DNA of 64,000 nt. It comes from Pseudothauera lacus (lineage in GTDB: Bacteria; Pseudomonadota; Gammaproteobacteria; Burkholderiales; Rhodocyclaceae). A program made the position numbers and the translations under genes. The notes below the pieces were generated by a model, which saw nothing but the letters and a program-made list of their open reading frames with translations, ran no database searches and was not told the origin of the DNA. Below, piece after piece: positions 19,379 to 29,538 of this stretch. The stretch is taken from positions 1-64,000 of the forward strand of contig NZ_PZKC01000006.1 in assembly GCF_003034845.1 (NCBI RefSeq). The letters run 5' to 3'. How positions within the stretch are numbered: the first letter of the stretch is position 1; each line of letters starts with the position of its first letter.

Positions 19379-21478
19379 ATGGATACCACCGCCGACCCCG
19401 CGCTGCTTGCCCAACTCGCTGCCCGCGCAGGCGTCATCACGGTGTATCACGACGTCGCCGGCACACGCCACGAGGCCAGCCCCGGCGCCCTCGCTGCCGT
19501 CCTCGCCGCGCTCGACCTCGACGCCAGCAGCGACGACGCCGTACGCGCCAGCCTGCGCACCCTCGACGACGACAACTGGGAAGTGCCGCTGCCACCCGCC
19601 AGCGTGCTCTGGCAGGGCGGCGCGTCCACGCTCGGCGTCGTGCGCGCGGCAGCGCTTGGCGGCGCGGCGCTGGCATGGCAGATCGAGCTCGAAGACGGCA
19701 GCCACCGCCGCGGGGCGATCGACGCTGCCGCAGTCATCGATGCCCGCGCCGGACAGGTGCGCGTCGCCCTCCCCCTGCCCGGCGACCTTCCCGCGGGCTA
19801 CCACCGCCTGCACATCGACGGCGCCAGCGTCACCCTCATCGTCGCCCCCACACGGTGCTGGCTGCCCGCCGCCACACCGCAGGACGGGCGCTGCTGGGGG
19901 GTAGCCTGCCAGCTCTACGCCCTGCGCACCGCCGACGACTGGGGCATCGGCGATTTCGCCGCGCTCGCCGCACTCTGCGAGCACGCCGCCGGCCACGGTG
20001 CCGCGCTCGTCGGCATCAACCCGCTGCACGCCCTCTTCGCCGCCCGTGCCGAGGCCGCCAGCCCCTATTCACCGTCCTCGCGCCATTTCCTCAACCCGCT
20101 CTACATCGCCATCCCCACGGTCCCCGAGTTCGCCACCTGCACGGCCTTGCAGGAGCGCCTCCGCGACCCTGCCTGGCAGGCCGAACTGGCGCGCCTGCGC
20201 GCCCTTCCGGCGGTCGATTACAGCGCAGTCGGCGCGCTCAAGGAAAGCGCGCTGGCGCTGCTCTTCGCCACTTTCGAAGCCCTCCCGGCCACGCACCCGC
20301 GCCGCCGCGCCTACGACACCTTCTGCGCCGCAGGTGGCAGCGCACTGGCCAGCTTCGCCGCCTTCGAAGCCTGGCAGCTGCACCACCCCGACACTCCGCC
20401 GCCGCCAGCGCACGCCCTGCAGGACTTTGCCAGCAGCGCGGCAGCACTGTGCCGCCAGCGCGCCTGGCTGCAGTTCGAAGCCGACCGCCAGCTCGAAGCT
20501 GCCGCCGGCGCCTTGCGCGCGCAAGGGCACCCCGGCCTGTACCGCGACCTTGCCGTCGGCGCTGCCGCCGACGGCGCCGACCTGTGGATGCACCCGGAGC
20601 TCTTCTGCCGCGGTACCCGCATCGGCGCGCCCCCCGACCCCCTCGGCCCGCGCGGCCAGGACTGGGGTCTGCCGCCACTCAATCCGCGTCGCCTGCGCGC
20701 CCTCGCCTTCCGCCCGTGGATCGAGCTGCTGCGCGCCAACATGCGCCACGCCGGGGCGCTGCGCATCGACCACGTCATGGCCCTGCAGCAGCTGTTCTGG
20801 ATTCCGCCCGCCCACGAAGCCGCCGACGGCCTCTACGTGCGCTATCCGTGCGACGAGCTGCTCGCCATCCTCTGCCTGGAAAGCCAGCGCCAGCGCTGCA
20901 TGGTGATCGGTGAGGATCTCGGCACCGTGCCGGCGGGCTTCCGCGAGCGCATGGCCGCGGCCGGCGTGCTGTCCTACCGCCTGCTGTACTTCGAGCGCTG
21001 GGAAAGCGGGCTGTTCAAGCGCCCCGAGACCTATCCCGAACTCGCCGTAGCCACCCCCACCTCGCACGACGCCGCGCCGCTGGCGGGCTTCCTGCACGGC
21101 ACCGACATCGCCCTGCGCCACGGCGCCGGTGCCCACACCCCGGGCAGCAGCGCCGAGGGCGACCGCGAAGCGCGCAGCCGCGACCTGCACATGCTCGCCG
21201 ACGCCCTGCGTGACCAGGGGCTGCCGACCCCCGACGGCGACAGCACGGCCTTCATCGCCGCCTGCCACGCCTATCTGGCGCGCTCTCCGGCGATGGTGCT
21301 GATGCTCAACGCCGACGATCTCGCCGCCGAAACCCTGCCCGTCAACCTGCCCGGCACGGTGGATGAGTACCCCAACTGGCGCCGCCGTCTGCATATCGAC
21401 GTCGCCGCCCTGTTCGCCAGCCCGGCCTTCCTCGCCAGCCTCGACGCCCTGCGCAGCAGCGCCCGCGCGGCACGCTGA
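19379..21478 (+). CDS. malQ: 4-alpha-glucanotransferase (amylomaltase)
   Basis: The 699-residue GH77 enzyme disproportionates maltodextrins. An N-terminal beta-sandwich extension of about 170 residues is typical of the long MalQ form. Catalytic-domain landmarks are YALRTADDWGIGDFAAL, LRIDHVMALQQLFWIP (nucleophile Asp), VIGEDLGTVP (acid/base Glu) and TPTSHDAAPLAGF. The ATG at 19379 lies 9 bases after the glgA stop and gives the usual length. It is the last gene of the glycogen operon and a stem-loop follows it. Confidence 0.95.
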   Translation: MDTTADPALLAQLAARAGVITVYHDVAGTRHEASPGALAAVLAALDLDASSDDAVRASLRTLDDDNWEVPLPPASVLWQGGASTLGVVRAAALGGAALAWQIELEDGSHRRGAIDAAAVIDARAGQVRVALPLPGDLPAGYHRLHIDGASVTLIVAPTRCWLPAATPQDGRCWGVACQLYALRTADDWGIGDFAALAALCEHAAGHGAALVGINPLHALFAARAEAASPYSPSSRHFLNPLYIAIPTVPEFATCTALQERLRDPAWQAELARLRALPAVDYSAVGALKESALALLFATFEALPATHPRRRAYDTFCAAGGSALASFAAFEAWQLHHPDTPPPPAHALQDFASSAAALCRQRAWLQFEADRQLEAAAGALRAQGHPGLYRDLAVGAAADGADLWMHPELFCRGTRIGAPPDPLGPRGQDWGLPPLNPRRLRALAFRPWIELLRANMRHAGALRIDHVMALQQLFWIPPAHEAADGLYVRYPCDELLAILCLESQRQRCMVIGEDLGTVPAGFRERMAAAGVLSYRLLYFERWESGLFKRPETYPELAVATPTSHDAAPLAGFLHGTDIALRHGAGAHTPGSSAEGDREARSRDLHMLADALRDQGLPTPDGDSTAFIAACHAYLARSPAMVLMLNADDLAAETLPVNLPGTVDEYPNWRRRLHIDVAALFASPAFLASLDALRSSARAAR

Positions 21479-21496
21479 AACCCTGCCGGCAGTGCA

Positions 21497-21520
21497 GCGC
21501 AGAGCCCGCGCGCTCTGCGC
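21497..21520 (+). terminator. Stem-loop after malQ
   Basis: A perfect 9-bp stem (GCGCAGAGC at 21497-21505 and GCTCTGCGC at 21512-21520) has a 6-base loop. Only a weak T-run follows (CTGATTTT), so termination may be partial. It separates the glycogen operon from the nor promoter. Confidence 0.5.
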
Positions 21521-21532
21521 GCCCCCCTGATT

Positions 21533-21546
21533 TTGATACACATCAT
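21533..21546 (+). promoter_or_regulatory. Dnr/FNR-type operator upstream of norCB
   Basis: TTGAT-ACAC-ATCAT matches the FNR/Dnr consensus TTGAT-N4-ATCAA at 9 of the 10 half-site positions. It is centred about 129 bases before the norC ATG. A start site about 41 bases downstream, as usual for class II activation, leaves an 88-base leader. The probable activator is the Dnr-like protein encoded at 28764-29525. Binding is inferred. Confidence 0.75.
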
Positions 21547-21668
21547 GGCCCGCCCTCCCGGCCAGTCAATACAGTGCGCCGAACCTCGCGGCGCCCTGGG
21601 CGTCCGCCGAGGCTGCACGAATCTGTTCAGTCACTCACACGGACGCACAAAACAATGAGGGGTAAACC

Positions 21669-22094
21669 ATGAGCGGCACCTTTACCAAGGCAATGGCCCG
21701 CAACGTCTTCTACGGCGGCACGGTGTTCTTCTTCCTGCTCTTCCTGGCGCTCACCCTGGACACCACGAAAGCGCTGCCGAAAACCGACAACCGCCACAAC
21801 ATCACCGCCGATGTGGCCGCCGGCAAGCACATCTGGGAGACCCGCAACTGTCTCGGCTGCCACACCCTGCTCGGCGAGGGGGCTTACTACGCACCCGAGC
21901 TGGGCAACGTCTACAAGCGCCGCGGCCCGGACTTCATCAAGGCCTGGATGATGGCCCAGCCAACCGGCACCCCGGGACGCAGGCAGATGCCCAACTTCCA
22001 TCTCAGCGACGAGGAGCTCGACCAGCTCATCGCCTTCCTCAAGTACGCCTCCGAGATCAACACCCAGAACTGGCCCCCCAACATCGAGGGCTGA
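21669..22094 (+). CDS. norC: Nitric oxide reductase cytochrome c subunit
   Basis: The 141-residue membrane-anchored c-type cytochrome passes electrons to NorB. One transmembrane helix (about 13-32: VFYGGTVFFFLLFLALTLD) is followed by a periplasmic domain with heme motif CLGCH and the NorC-typical HTLLGEGAYYAPELGNVYKRRG. The axial methionine is probably that in RRQMPNFHLSDEEL. The ribosome site GAGGGG precedes the ATG. It is followed by norB after 39 bases and preceded by a Dnr box. Confidence 0.97.
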   Translation: MSGTFTKAMARNVFYGGTVFFFLLFLALTLDTTKALPKTDNRHNITADVAAGKHIWETRNCLGCHTLLGEGAYYAPELGNVYKRRGPDFIKAWMMAQPTGTPGRRQMPNFHLSDEELDQLIAFLKYASEINTQNWPPNIEG

Positions 22095-23513
<1,419 letters not shown>

Positions 23514-23575
23514 CCCCCGCGCGACAGCGTCTCTCCCCTGCGCCGCACCCAACCGGGGCGGCGCGGCGGATTCCG

Positions 23576-23600
23576 GGGTGGCTGCGGCCACCCTTTTTTT
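23576..23600 (+). terminator. Intrinsic terminator after norCB
   Basis: A perfect 7-bp stem GGGTGGC/GCCACCC with a TGCG loop is followed directly by seven T residues. It ends the norCB transcript. The genes from norE onward therefore need their own promoter in 23601-23699, where no clear Dnr box is seen. Confidence 0.85.
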
Positions 23601-23699
23601 CGTCTACCCCACACTGCTGAAATGGTCTTTGAAAATCAGTAACTTGTGAAATTATCCCGTATCAAGTGAAAGACTCCGGCAGTTGGCCAGAATGCCGTC

Positions 23700-24293
23700 A
23701 TGCGCGCAGCCTGCCCACCACTCCCAGCCCCCCGCACGCCACCCACACTGGCCGGCGACCTGGCGATCTGGATCTTCATCCTTGCCGAACTGCTGGCCTT
23801 CGGCGTGTTCTTCATCGCCTATGCCTTCGCGCGCGCCAACAATCCGGAGCTGTTCGCCGCCGAACAGCTCGCGCTCAACCGCGACGCCGGTGCCATCAAC
23901 ACCCTGCTGCTGCTCACCGCCAGCTACTTCGTGGTGCGTGCGGTGCACGCCGCCGAGGCCGGCCAGAGCCGCCACGGCGCACGCTGGCTGGTGGCCGCGC
24001 TGGGCTGCGCTGCCGGATTCGTGGCGATCAAGATCGGCGAGTATGCCGCTGCGTTTTCGGCCGGCATCAGCCTGTCGAGCAGCACCTTCCACATGTTCTA
24101 CCTGTCGCTCACCTTCTTCCACTTCATGCACGTGCTGCTCGGCATGGTGATTCTCGGCGCGTTGTGGCTCAACGCGCGGCGCGGCCTCTACGGCCCGCAC
24201 AACATGAACGGCATCGAGAGCGGCGCGGCCTACTGGCACATGGTGGATCTGGTGTGGCTGATCCTCTTCCCCCTCGTCTACGTCATTCGCTGA
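23700..24293 (+). CDS. norE: NorE-type heme-copper oxidase subunit III family protein
   Basis: The 197-residue inner-membrane protein has five predicted helices. It carries subunit III-like features: LAIWIFILAELLAFGVFFIAY, STFHMFYLSLTFFHFMHVLLGMV and GAAYWHMVDLVWLILFPLVYVI. The NorE/CoxIII family is found beside cNOR genes and supports NO reductase activity or assembly. It is shorter than true cytochrome oxidase subunit III, as expected for NorE. The gene starts the second nor transcript and precedes the small NorF-like gene by 8 bases. Confidence 0.88.
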   Translation: MRAACPPLPAPRTPPTLAGDLAIWIFILAELLAFGVFFIAYAFARANNPELFAAEQLALNRDAGAINTLLLLTASYFVVRAVHAAEAGQSRHGARWLVAALGCAAGFVAIKIGEYAAAFSAGISLSSSTFHMFYLSLTFFHFMHVLLGMVILGALWLNARRGLYGPHNMNGIESGAAYWHMVDLVWLILFPLVYVIR

Positions 24294-24301
24294 GGACGGC
24301 C

Positions 24302-24580
24302 ATGAACCACGACATCCGCTCAGCCAACCGCCGCAGCACCGTGCTGTGGGTCCTGCTGCTCGCCGCCACCGTGTTCACCTGGGCGGTGGGTGAAGGCGGC
24401 AGCGGCGGCGCCGCGATCGCTGCCCTGCTGCTCGGCGTGGCCGCCCTCAAGGGCGCCGCCGTGATCCTCGATTTCATGGCGCTCGCCCGCGCCCCGCTGC
24501 TGTGGCAGCTCATCACCCTCGGCTGGCTCGTACTGGTGTGCGCGCTGATCGGACTGGCTTACTGGAAAGGAATGCCCTGA
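24302..24580 (+). CDS. norF: NorF-like cytochrome oxidase subunit IV family protein
   Basis: The 92-residue protein has three predicted transmembrane helices (STVLWVLLLAATVFTWAV, AIAALLLGVAALKGAAVIL with LDFMALA, and LITLGWLVLVCALIGLAYW). The K-x2-x-LDFM pattern and size fit the COX4_pro/NorF family. It lies directly after norE, as in other denitrifiers. Its stop overlaps the norQ start as TGATG. The symbol is by position and family, so it is less certain than its neighbours. Confidence 0.8.
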   Translation: MNHDIRSANRRSTVLWVLLLAATVFTWAVGEGGSGGAAIAALLLGVAALKGAAVILDFMALARAPLLWQLITLGWLVLVCALIGLAYWKGMP

Positions 24581-25380
24581 TGGAACTCAACACGCCCAAC
24601 CTGGAGATCCCCTTCTACCAGCCTGCCGGCGACGAGATCGAGGTCTTCGAGCACGCCTGGAAGAACCGCCTGCCGCTGCTCATCAAGGGCCCGACCGGCT
24701 GCGGCAAGACCCGCTTCGTCGCCCACATGGCCGCCCGCCTGGGGCGCCCGCTGTACACCGTGGCCTGCCACGACGACCTCACCGCGGCCGATCTGGTCGG
24801 CCGCCACCTGATCGGCGACGGCGAAACGGTGTGGTGCGACGGCCCGCTGACCCGCGCGGTGCGCGAAGGCGGCATCTGCTATCTGGACGAGGTGGTCGAG
24901 GCGCGCAAGGACACCACCGTGGTGCTCCACCCGCTGGCCGACGACCGCCGCCTGCTGCCCATCGACCGCACCGGCGAGCTGCTCGCCGCGCCGCCCGAGT
25001 TCATGCTGGTGGTGTCCTACAACCCGGGCTACCAGAACCTGCTGAAGGGCATGAAGCCCTCCACCCGCCAGCGCTTCGTCTCGCTGCGCTTCGACTTCCC
25101 CGATGCCACGCGCGAAGAGGCCGTGCTGCGCGGCGAGACCGGTTGCGACGCCGACCTGGCGCGCCGCCTGGTGGGCATCGCGCGCGCGCTGCGCGCGCTG
25201 AAGGACCAGGATCTGGAAGAAGCCGCCAGCACCCGCCTGCTGGTGTACGCCGCCACCCTGGTGCGCGCCGGCATGGCGCCGCTGGCCGCCTGCCGGGTGT
25301 CGATCGTCGAGAGCCTCACCGACGACCCGGAGATCGCCGACGCGCTGATGGAAGTGATCTCCGCCACCTTCGGCCACTGA
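24580..25380 (+). CDS. norQ: MoxR-type AAA ATPase for NO reductase activation
   Basis: The 266-residue cytoplasmic ATPase is of the CbbQ/NirQ/NorQ family. Walker A is GPTGCGKT (about residues 37-44), Walker B is GGICYLDEVVEA, and a sensor-like VVSYNPGYQNLLKGMKPSTRQRF follows. With NorD it is thought to insert or activate the non-heme iron of NorB. The ATG at 24580 is preferred over an upstream one because it overlaps the norF stop and begins the conserved N-terminus. Confidence 0.95.
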   Translation: MELNTPNLEIPFYQPAGDEIEVFEHAWKNRLPLLIKGPTGCGKTRFVAHMAARLGRPLYTVACHDDLTAADLVGRHLIGDGETVWCDGPLTRAVREGGICYLDEVVEARKDTTVVLHPLADDRRLLPIDRTGELLAAPPEFMLVVSYNPGYQNLLKGMKPSTRQRFVSLRFDFPDATREEAVLRGETGCDADLARRLVGIARALRALKDQDLEEAASTRLLVYAATLVRAGMAPLAACRVSIVESLTDDPEIADALMEVISATFGH

Positions 25381-25445
25381 TGTTCGCCGCCCCGCTGGAG
25401 GGCTGCGCAATCGGCGCCAGACCACGCATCGAGGACAGCACGACG

Positions 25446-25853
25446 ATGACCCACACCGACCCCGACCTGCTGAAGGAAAACATGCCCGGACCGCCGCTGG
25501 CGATCCTGGCCGAGGCGCTGTTCCTGATCAACCTGATGCTGCTGCCGGTGATCGGCTTCGTCATGCTGATGCTGCTCTGGCTGGTGCACCGCCGCCATCC
25601 CTCGCCGCTGGTACGCAACCACCTGCAGCAGACCGTGGCGGTGAGCATCAAGGGCGGCTTCATCCTGGTCGGCCTGAGCGTGGCGATCTTCCTGCTCGGC
25701 GGCTTCGACAATCCGTGGTCCTGGGTCATCGGCGTGCTGTACTTCGTCTGCCTGCATGCCGCGCTGATCATCTTCGGGGTGATGGGGCTCAATGCCGCCA
25801 TCCTCCGCCACCCCTACCGCTACCCCGTGCTCGGCCCACGCCTGCCCGACTGA
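25446..25853 (+). CDS. Small membrane protein, DUF4870-like, in nor cluster
   Basis: The 135-residue protein has four hydrophobic segments and the layout of DUF4870 proteins. A first helix pair is followed by VRNHLQQTVAVSIKGGFILVGL and a C-terminal end NAAILRHPYRYPVLGP, which resembles the YRYP end of that family. GAGGA lies 9 bases before the ATG. It lies between norQ and a polyferredoxin gene in the same direction, which suggests a role in assembling or supporting the NO reductase. That role is an inference from position. Confidence 0.75.
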   Translation: MTHTDPDLLKENMPGPPLAILAEALFLINLMLLPVIGFVMLMLLWLVHRRHPSPLVRNHLQQTVAVSIKGGFILVGLSVAIFLLGGFDNPWSWVIGVLYFVCLHAALIIFGVMGLNAAILRHPYRYPVLGPRLPD

Positions 25854-25862
25854 AGCCGTCCG

Positions 25863-26873
25863 ATGTCTACCGATCAAGCACGCAGGATCATCCCCATCGT
25901 GGCGGCCGAACAGCAGGTCGGCCGGCTCGGGTTGAACCGGATGCAGAAACAGCGCATCGCCGCGCAGACCGGCTTCTTCCTGCTGTTCATCCTCGCCCCG
26001 GTATTCAACCTGCTGCGCTACGACCTGACCGCCGGCCATGCCTGGTTTCTCGGCATGGAATGGCATCTGGGCATCGACGACTTCACCGCCGGACGCATCG
26101 GCGCGGCGGAAGCCGGCGCCAACGTGCTGCTGCGCCTGTTCCTGCCGATCTTTGCCGGTGCGGCCGCCTTCATCTGGGTGGCCTGGAAGTGGGGGCGCCT
26201 CTACTGCGGCTGGCTGTGCCCGCACTTCTCGGTGGTCGAAGCGATCAACAAGCTCATGCTGCGCGCCTCCGGAAAACCCAGCGTGTGGGAGAAGGGCACC
26301 CTGCCGCCCTGGGAGCCCGACGGCAGCCCGCGCCGGCGCGATGCGCGCTGGTGGCTGCTGGTGGTCCCGGCGGCGGTACTGTTCGCGTTTACCTGGGCCG
26401 TGGTCTTCCTCACCTATCTGCTGCCCCCGGCGGAGGTGTACGGCAACCTGTTCGGCGGCACGCTGACGCGCAACCAGGCGCTGTTCATCGGAGTATTCAC
26501 CGTGGTGCTGAGCCTCGAGTTCCTCTTTGCGCGCCATCTGTTCTGCCGCTTCGCCTGTGCGGTGGGCCTGTTCCAGAGCCTCGCCTGGGTGAGCAACCGC
26601 GACGCCATGGTGGTCGGCTTCCAGCGCCAGCGCGCCAGCCAGTGCGCCACCTGCCTGCCGGACCGTGAATCAGCCTGCGACATGGTCTGCCCGATGCGCC
26701 TGAACCCGCGCAACATCAAGCGCCACATGTTCACCTGCACGCAGTGCGGGCAGTGCCTGCAAGCCTGCGAGCAAAGCCAGCGCGACAACCCGGATGGCCC
26801 GCTGCTCAGCTGGGTGAGCAACGAGGCCGCACGCCAGAACGAGGCCGGTTTTCGCGCCGGCCGCAGCCAGTAG
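25863..26873 (+). CDS. Membrane polyferredoxin, CcoG/NosR/NapH-like
   Basis: The 336-residue protein has about four or five transmembrane helices and four cysteine clusters: YCGWLCPHFSVVEA, CRFACAVGLFQ, CATCLPDRESACDMVCP and CTQCGQCLQACEQS. The last two make a pair of 4Fe-4S centres, and the CxxxCP motifs at the membrane face are characteristic of the NapH/NosR/CcoG electron-transfer family. CcoG reduces copper during cbb3 oxidase assembly, NosR serves N2O reductase and NapH serves nitrate reductase. Here, between norQ and norD, it could supply electrons or metal chemistry to NO reductase maturation. Confidence 0.88.
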   Translation: MSTDQARRIIPIVAAEQQVGRLGLNRMQKQRIAAQTGFFLLFILAPVFNLLRYDLTAGHAWFLGMEWHLGIDDFTAGRIGAAEAGANVLLRLFLPIFAGAAAFIWVAWKWGRLYCGWLCPHFSVVEAINKLMLRASGKPSVWEKGTLPPWEPDGSPRRRDARWWLLVVPAAVLFAFTWAVVFLTYLLPPAEVYGNLFGGTLTRNQALFIGVFTVVLSLEFLFARHLFCRFACAVGLFQSLAWVSNRDAMVVGFQRQRASQCATCLPDRESACDMVCPMRLNPRNIKRHMFTCTQCGQCLQACEQSQRDNPDGPLLSWVSNEAARQNEAGFRAGRSQ

Positions 26874-26899
26874 CCGGACGCCATAGGAATACACGCGAC

Positions 26900-28759
26900 A
26901 TGGAAGAAACCGTCGGCAAGATCTGGCACCGTCTGATCACCCGCGCCGCGGGGGTGAGCTACCCGGCCGCCGCGGTACGCCTGAAGGAAGTGGAACGCAC
27001 CGCCGGGGTGTTCTTCCGCGCCCTCGGCGGCGACCCCGGCCTGCGCGTGGCCGCCGCCACGGTGGACCCGCATGCCACGCGGCGCGGCCTCATCGCCCGC
27101 ATCGCCGGCATCGGCGACCGCGCCGCACACGCGCGCATGGACGACGTCACCCTGCGCCTGCCGCCGGAGATCGACGCCTTTCCGGAACGCACGCTGAACC
27201 ACGACCTCTACCTGTGGCTGGCTGCGCTGGCCGCCGCACAGCAGCAACTGCTGCCCGGCCCGGACGGCGAAACCGATTTCCAGCGTCATCAGCGTGCGGT
27301 ACTGGCCGCGCTCGATACCTGGCCCGGGGTAATTTCACGCTACCGCCGCCTGGTGGAGGCCTACGCGCCGCGCCGCCTGAAGGCCACCAGGATGCCGCCC
27401 GCCGAGCGCGCGCGCGAAGAGGCCATCGTCGCCGCACTGCGTGAGCCCGGCAGCGTCGTCGCACTCCCCGAAGTGCCCGCCGGCACCCCGCCCGCCGCCC
27501 CGGTGCTGCTCTGGCTGGCCGGCAGCGAGATCGGCCCGGCGCCGTTCACCCGTGCCAGCGACCCGGACCCGGAGAACACCACCACCGGCGGCCCGCCGCC
27601 CGCGGAGGAGACCGAGCGCCACGCGCATCGCGCCGAGCGGGTGGATCTGCCGCAGGAAAAGAACGGCCTGATGATGGTGTTCCGCGCCGAGAGCCTGCTG
27701 GCGGTCACCGAATTCCTCAAGGTCAACCGCCCCACCGACGACGAACCGGATCCCAACGCCGCCGACGCCGCGCGCGACCTCGACCAGCTCGCGCTCGCCG
27801 AGGACAGCGACCGGGTGGCCTCCAAGGTACGCTTCGACCTCGACCTGCCCTCCGCCGCGGAAGACGACGTCGTGCTGGGCGACGGCATTCCGCTGCCGGA
27901 ATGGGACTACCGCAAGCAGCGCCTGCTGGAAGACCACGTGCGGCTCACCGAGATGGCCGCCCGCCACGCCCCGCCCTGCCCACTGCCGCAACCGCTCAAG
28001 CGCACCGCACGCCGCCTGCACCAGCAGTTCGCCGCCCTGCAGCCCGGCCGGCGCTGGCTTAAAGCGCAGCCCGACGGCACCGAACTGGACGTGGATGCCG
28101 CCGTGCGCGCGCAGACCGACCGCAGCTGCGGCCGCCACCCCTCCGAACAGCTCTACCTCTCGCTGCAGAAGCGCGAGCGCGACCTGTCCTGCCTGGTACT
28201 GGCCGACCTGTCGCTGTCCACCGACACCTGGGTGTCGTCGGACGCGCGCGTCATCGACGTGATCCGCGACGCCCTGCTGCTGTTCGGCGAGGCGCTGGGC
28301 GCCACCGGCGACGCCTTCGCGCTCGCCGGCTTCTCCTCGGTGAAACGCAGCAAGGTGCGTTTCCACCGCCTGAAGGACTTCAACGAACGCTTCGACGACC
28401 GCATCCGCGGGCGCATCATGGCGATCAAGCCGGGCTACTACACGCGGCTCGGTGCCGCCATCCGGCGCTGCACCCAGTTGCTGGAAAAGCACGGTGCGAG
28501 CCGCCGCATCCTGCTGATCCTGTCCGACGGCAAGCCCAACGACCTCGACCTGTACGACGGCCGCTACGGCATCGAGGACACCCGCGTCGCCATCATGGAA
28601 GCGCGGCGCGCCGGCCTCACCCCCTTCTGCGTCACCATCGACCGCGAAGGCGCCGGCTACCTGCCCCACCTCTTCGGCCCCGCCGGCTTCGCGGTGATCC
28701 GCAAGCCGGAAGAGCTCCCCGCCCGACTGCCCCTGTTTTACGCCCAACTGACGAGGTGA
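26900..28759 (+). CDS. norD: NorD, VWA-domain NO reductase activation protein
   Basis: The 619-residue protein has a C-terminal von Willebrand A domain with the metal-site motif DLSLS (about residue 437) and the downstream segment LILSDGKPNDLDLYDGRYGIEDTR. The N-terminal two thirds is the NorD-specific helical region with acidic and proline-rich linkers. NorD works with the NorQ ATPase to activate NO reductase. The ATG at 26900 is chosen because an upstream in-frame ATG would lie inside the polyferredoxin gene. The regulator gene follows after only 4 bases. Confidence 0.94.
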   Translation: MEETVGKIWHRLITRAAGVSYPAAAVRLKEVERTAGVFFRALGGDPGLRVAAATVDPHATRRGLIARIAGIGDRAAHARMDDVTLRLPPEIDAFPERTLNHDLYLWLAALAAAQQQLLPGPDGETDFQRHQRAVLAALDTWPGVISRYRRLVEAYAPRRLKATRMPPAERAREEAIVAALREPGSVVALPEVPAGTPPAAPVLLWLAGSEIGPAPFTRASDPDPENTTTGGPPPAEETERHAHRAERVDLPQEKNGLMMVFRAESLLAVTEFLKVNRPTDDEPDPNAADAARDLDQLALAEDSDRVASKVRFDLDLPSAAEDDVVLGDGIPLPEWDYRKQRLLEDHVRLTEMAARHAPPCPLPQPLKRTARRLHQQFAALQPGRRWLKAQPDGTELDVDAAVRAQTDRSCGRHPSEQLYLSLQKRERDLSCLVLADLSLSTDTWVSSDARVIDVIRDALLLFGEALGATGDAFALAGFSSVKRSKVRFHRLKDFNERFDDRIRGRIMAIKPGYYTRLGAAIRRCTQLLEKHGASRRILLILSDGKPNDLDLYDGRYGIEDTRVAIMEARRAGLTPFCVTIDREGAGYLPHLFGPAGFAVIRKPEELPARLPLFYAQLTR

Positions 28760-28763
28760 AGCG

Positions 28764-29525
28764 ATGAAGCCCTTCGACCCGCCATGCACCTTCACGCCCG
28801 CCGTCACAGCACATGCTGACGCCGGCCTTGACGAGGAGCAGTTGCGCATCGGACGCCTGCTCGCCCACGCGCCACTGTTCAACGGTCTGTCCGCAGAGGA
28901 AGTGGCGCCCTTCATCCGTGGCGTGCGCGAGACGCGGATCGACCGTGGCGCCGTGCTGTTCCACAAGGGCGACCCGTGCAGTGGCTTTCATCTCGTCCTC
29001 GACGGACAGATCAAGCTCGCCTTCATCTCCGCCGACGGACATGAAAAGGTGATCGAGATCATCCGCGCTGGCCAGACCTTCGGCGAAGCCGTGATGTTCA
29101 TGGACAAGCCCTATGTAGTGATGGCCCAGGCCCTGACCGAGTGCGCCCTGCTGCACATCTCCAAGCAGGTGGTGTTCGAGGAAATGGGGCGCGATCCACT
29201 CTTCTGCCGCAAGATCATCGCGGCGCTGTCCCAGCGCCTGCACCACCTGATCGCCGACGTCGAGAGCTACTCCTTGCGCTCGGCCCGCGAGCGCATCATC
29301 GTCTATCTGCTGCGCGAGGATCAGGGCGACGGCGAGGGCACCTGCAGCGGCGCAGTTACGCTGCGCCTGCCAACCAGCAAAGGCACCATCGCCTCACGCG
29401 TCAACCTCACCCAGGAGCACTTCTCGCGCGTCCTCCACGAACTCGCCGATGGCGGCCTGCTGCAGGTGGACGGGCGCAACATCCACATCCCGGACATTGG
29501 CCGCCTGCGTCAGATGCTGGACTGA
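28764..29525 (+). CDS. dnr: Crp/Fnr-family regulator, Dnr/NnrR type
   Basis: The 253-residue regulator has an N-terminal cyclic-nucleotide-like sensor domain (about 35-150) with GDPCSGFHLVLDGQIKLAF. A dimer helix and a C-terminal helix-turn-helix follow, with TKGTIAS-type spacing (TSKGTIASRVNLTQEHFSRVLHEL). The E-x2-SR recognition residues of the FNR group are present, consistent with TTGAT half-sites. There is no FNR-type N-terminal cysteine cluster (one Cys only), so it probably senses NO through heme, as Dnr does. Co-transcription with norD suggests that it controls the nor genes. Confidence 0.88.
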   Translation: MKPFDPPCTFTPAVTAHADAGLDEEQLRIGRLLAHAPLFNGLSAEEVAPFIRGVRETRIDRGAVLFHKGDPCSGFHLVLDGQIKLAFISADGHEKVIEIIRAGQTFGEAVMFMDKPYVVMAQALTECALLHISKQVVFEEMGRDPLFCRKIIAALSQRLHHLIADVESYSLRSARERIIVYLLREDQGDGEGTCSGAVTLRLPTSKGTIASRVNLTQEHFSRVLHELADGGLLQVDGRNIHIPDIGRLRQMLD

Positions 29526-29538
29526 GCCGCGTCAGGGC

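Noticed and set aside
23652-23665. TTATC-CCGT-ATCAA as a Dnr/FNR box before norE
   Set aside because: Only one half-site matches the consensus; the other has 2 of 5 bases. It is too weak to annotate.
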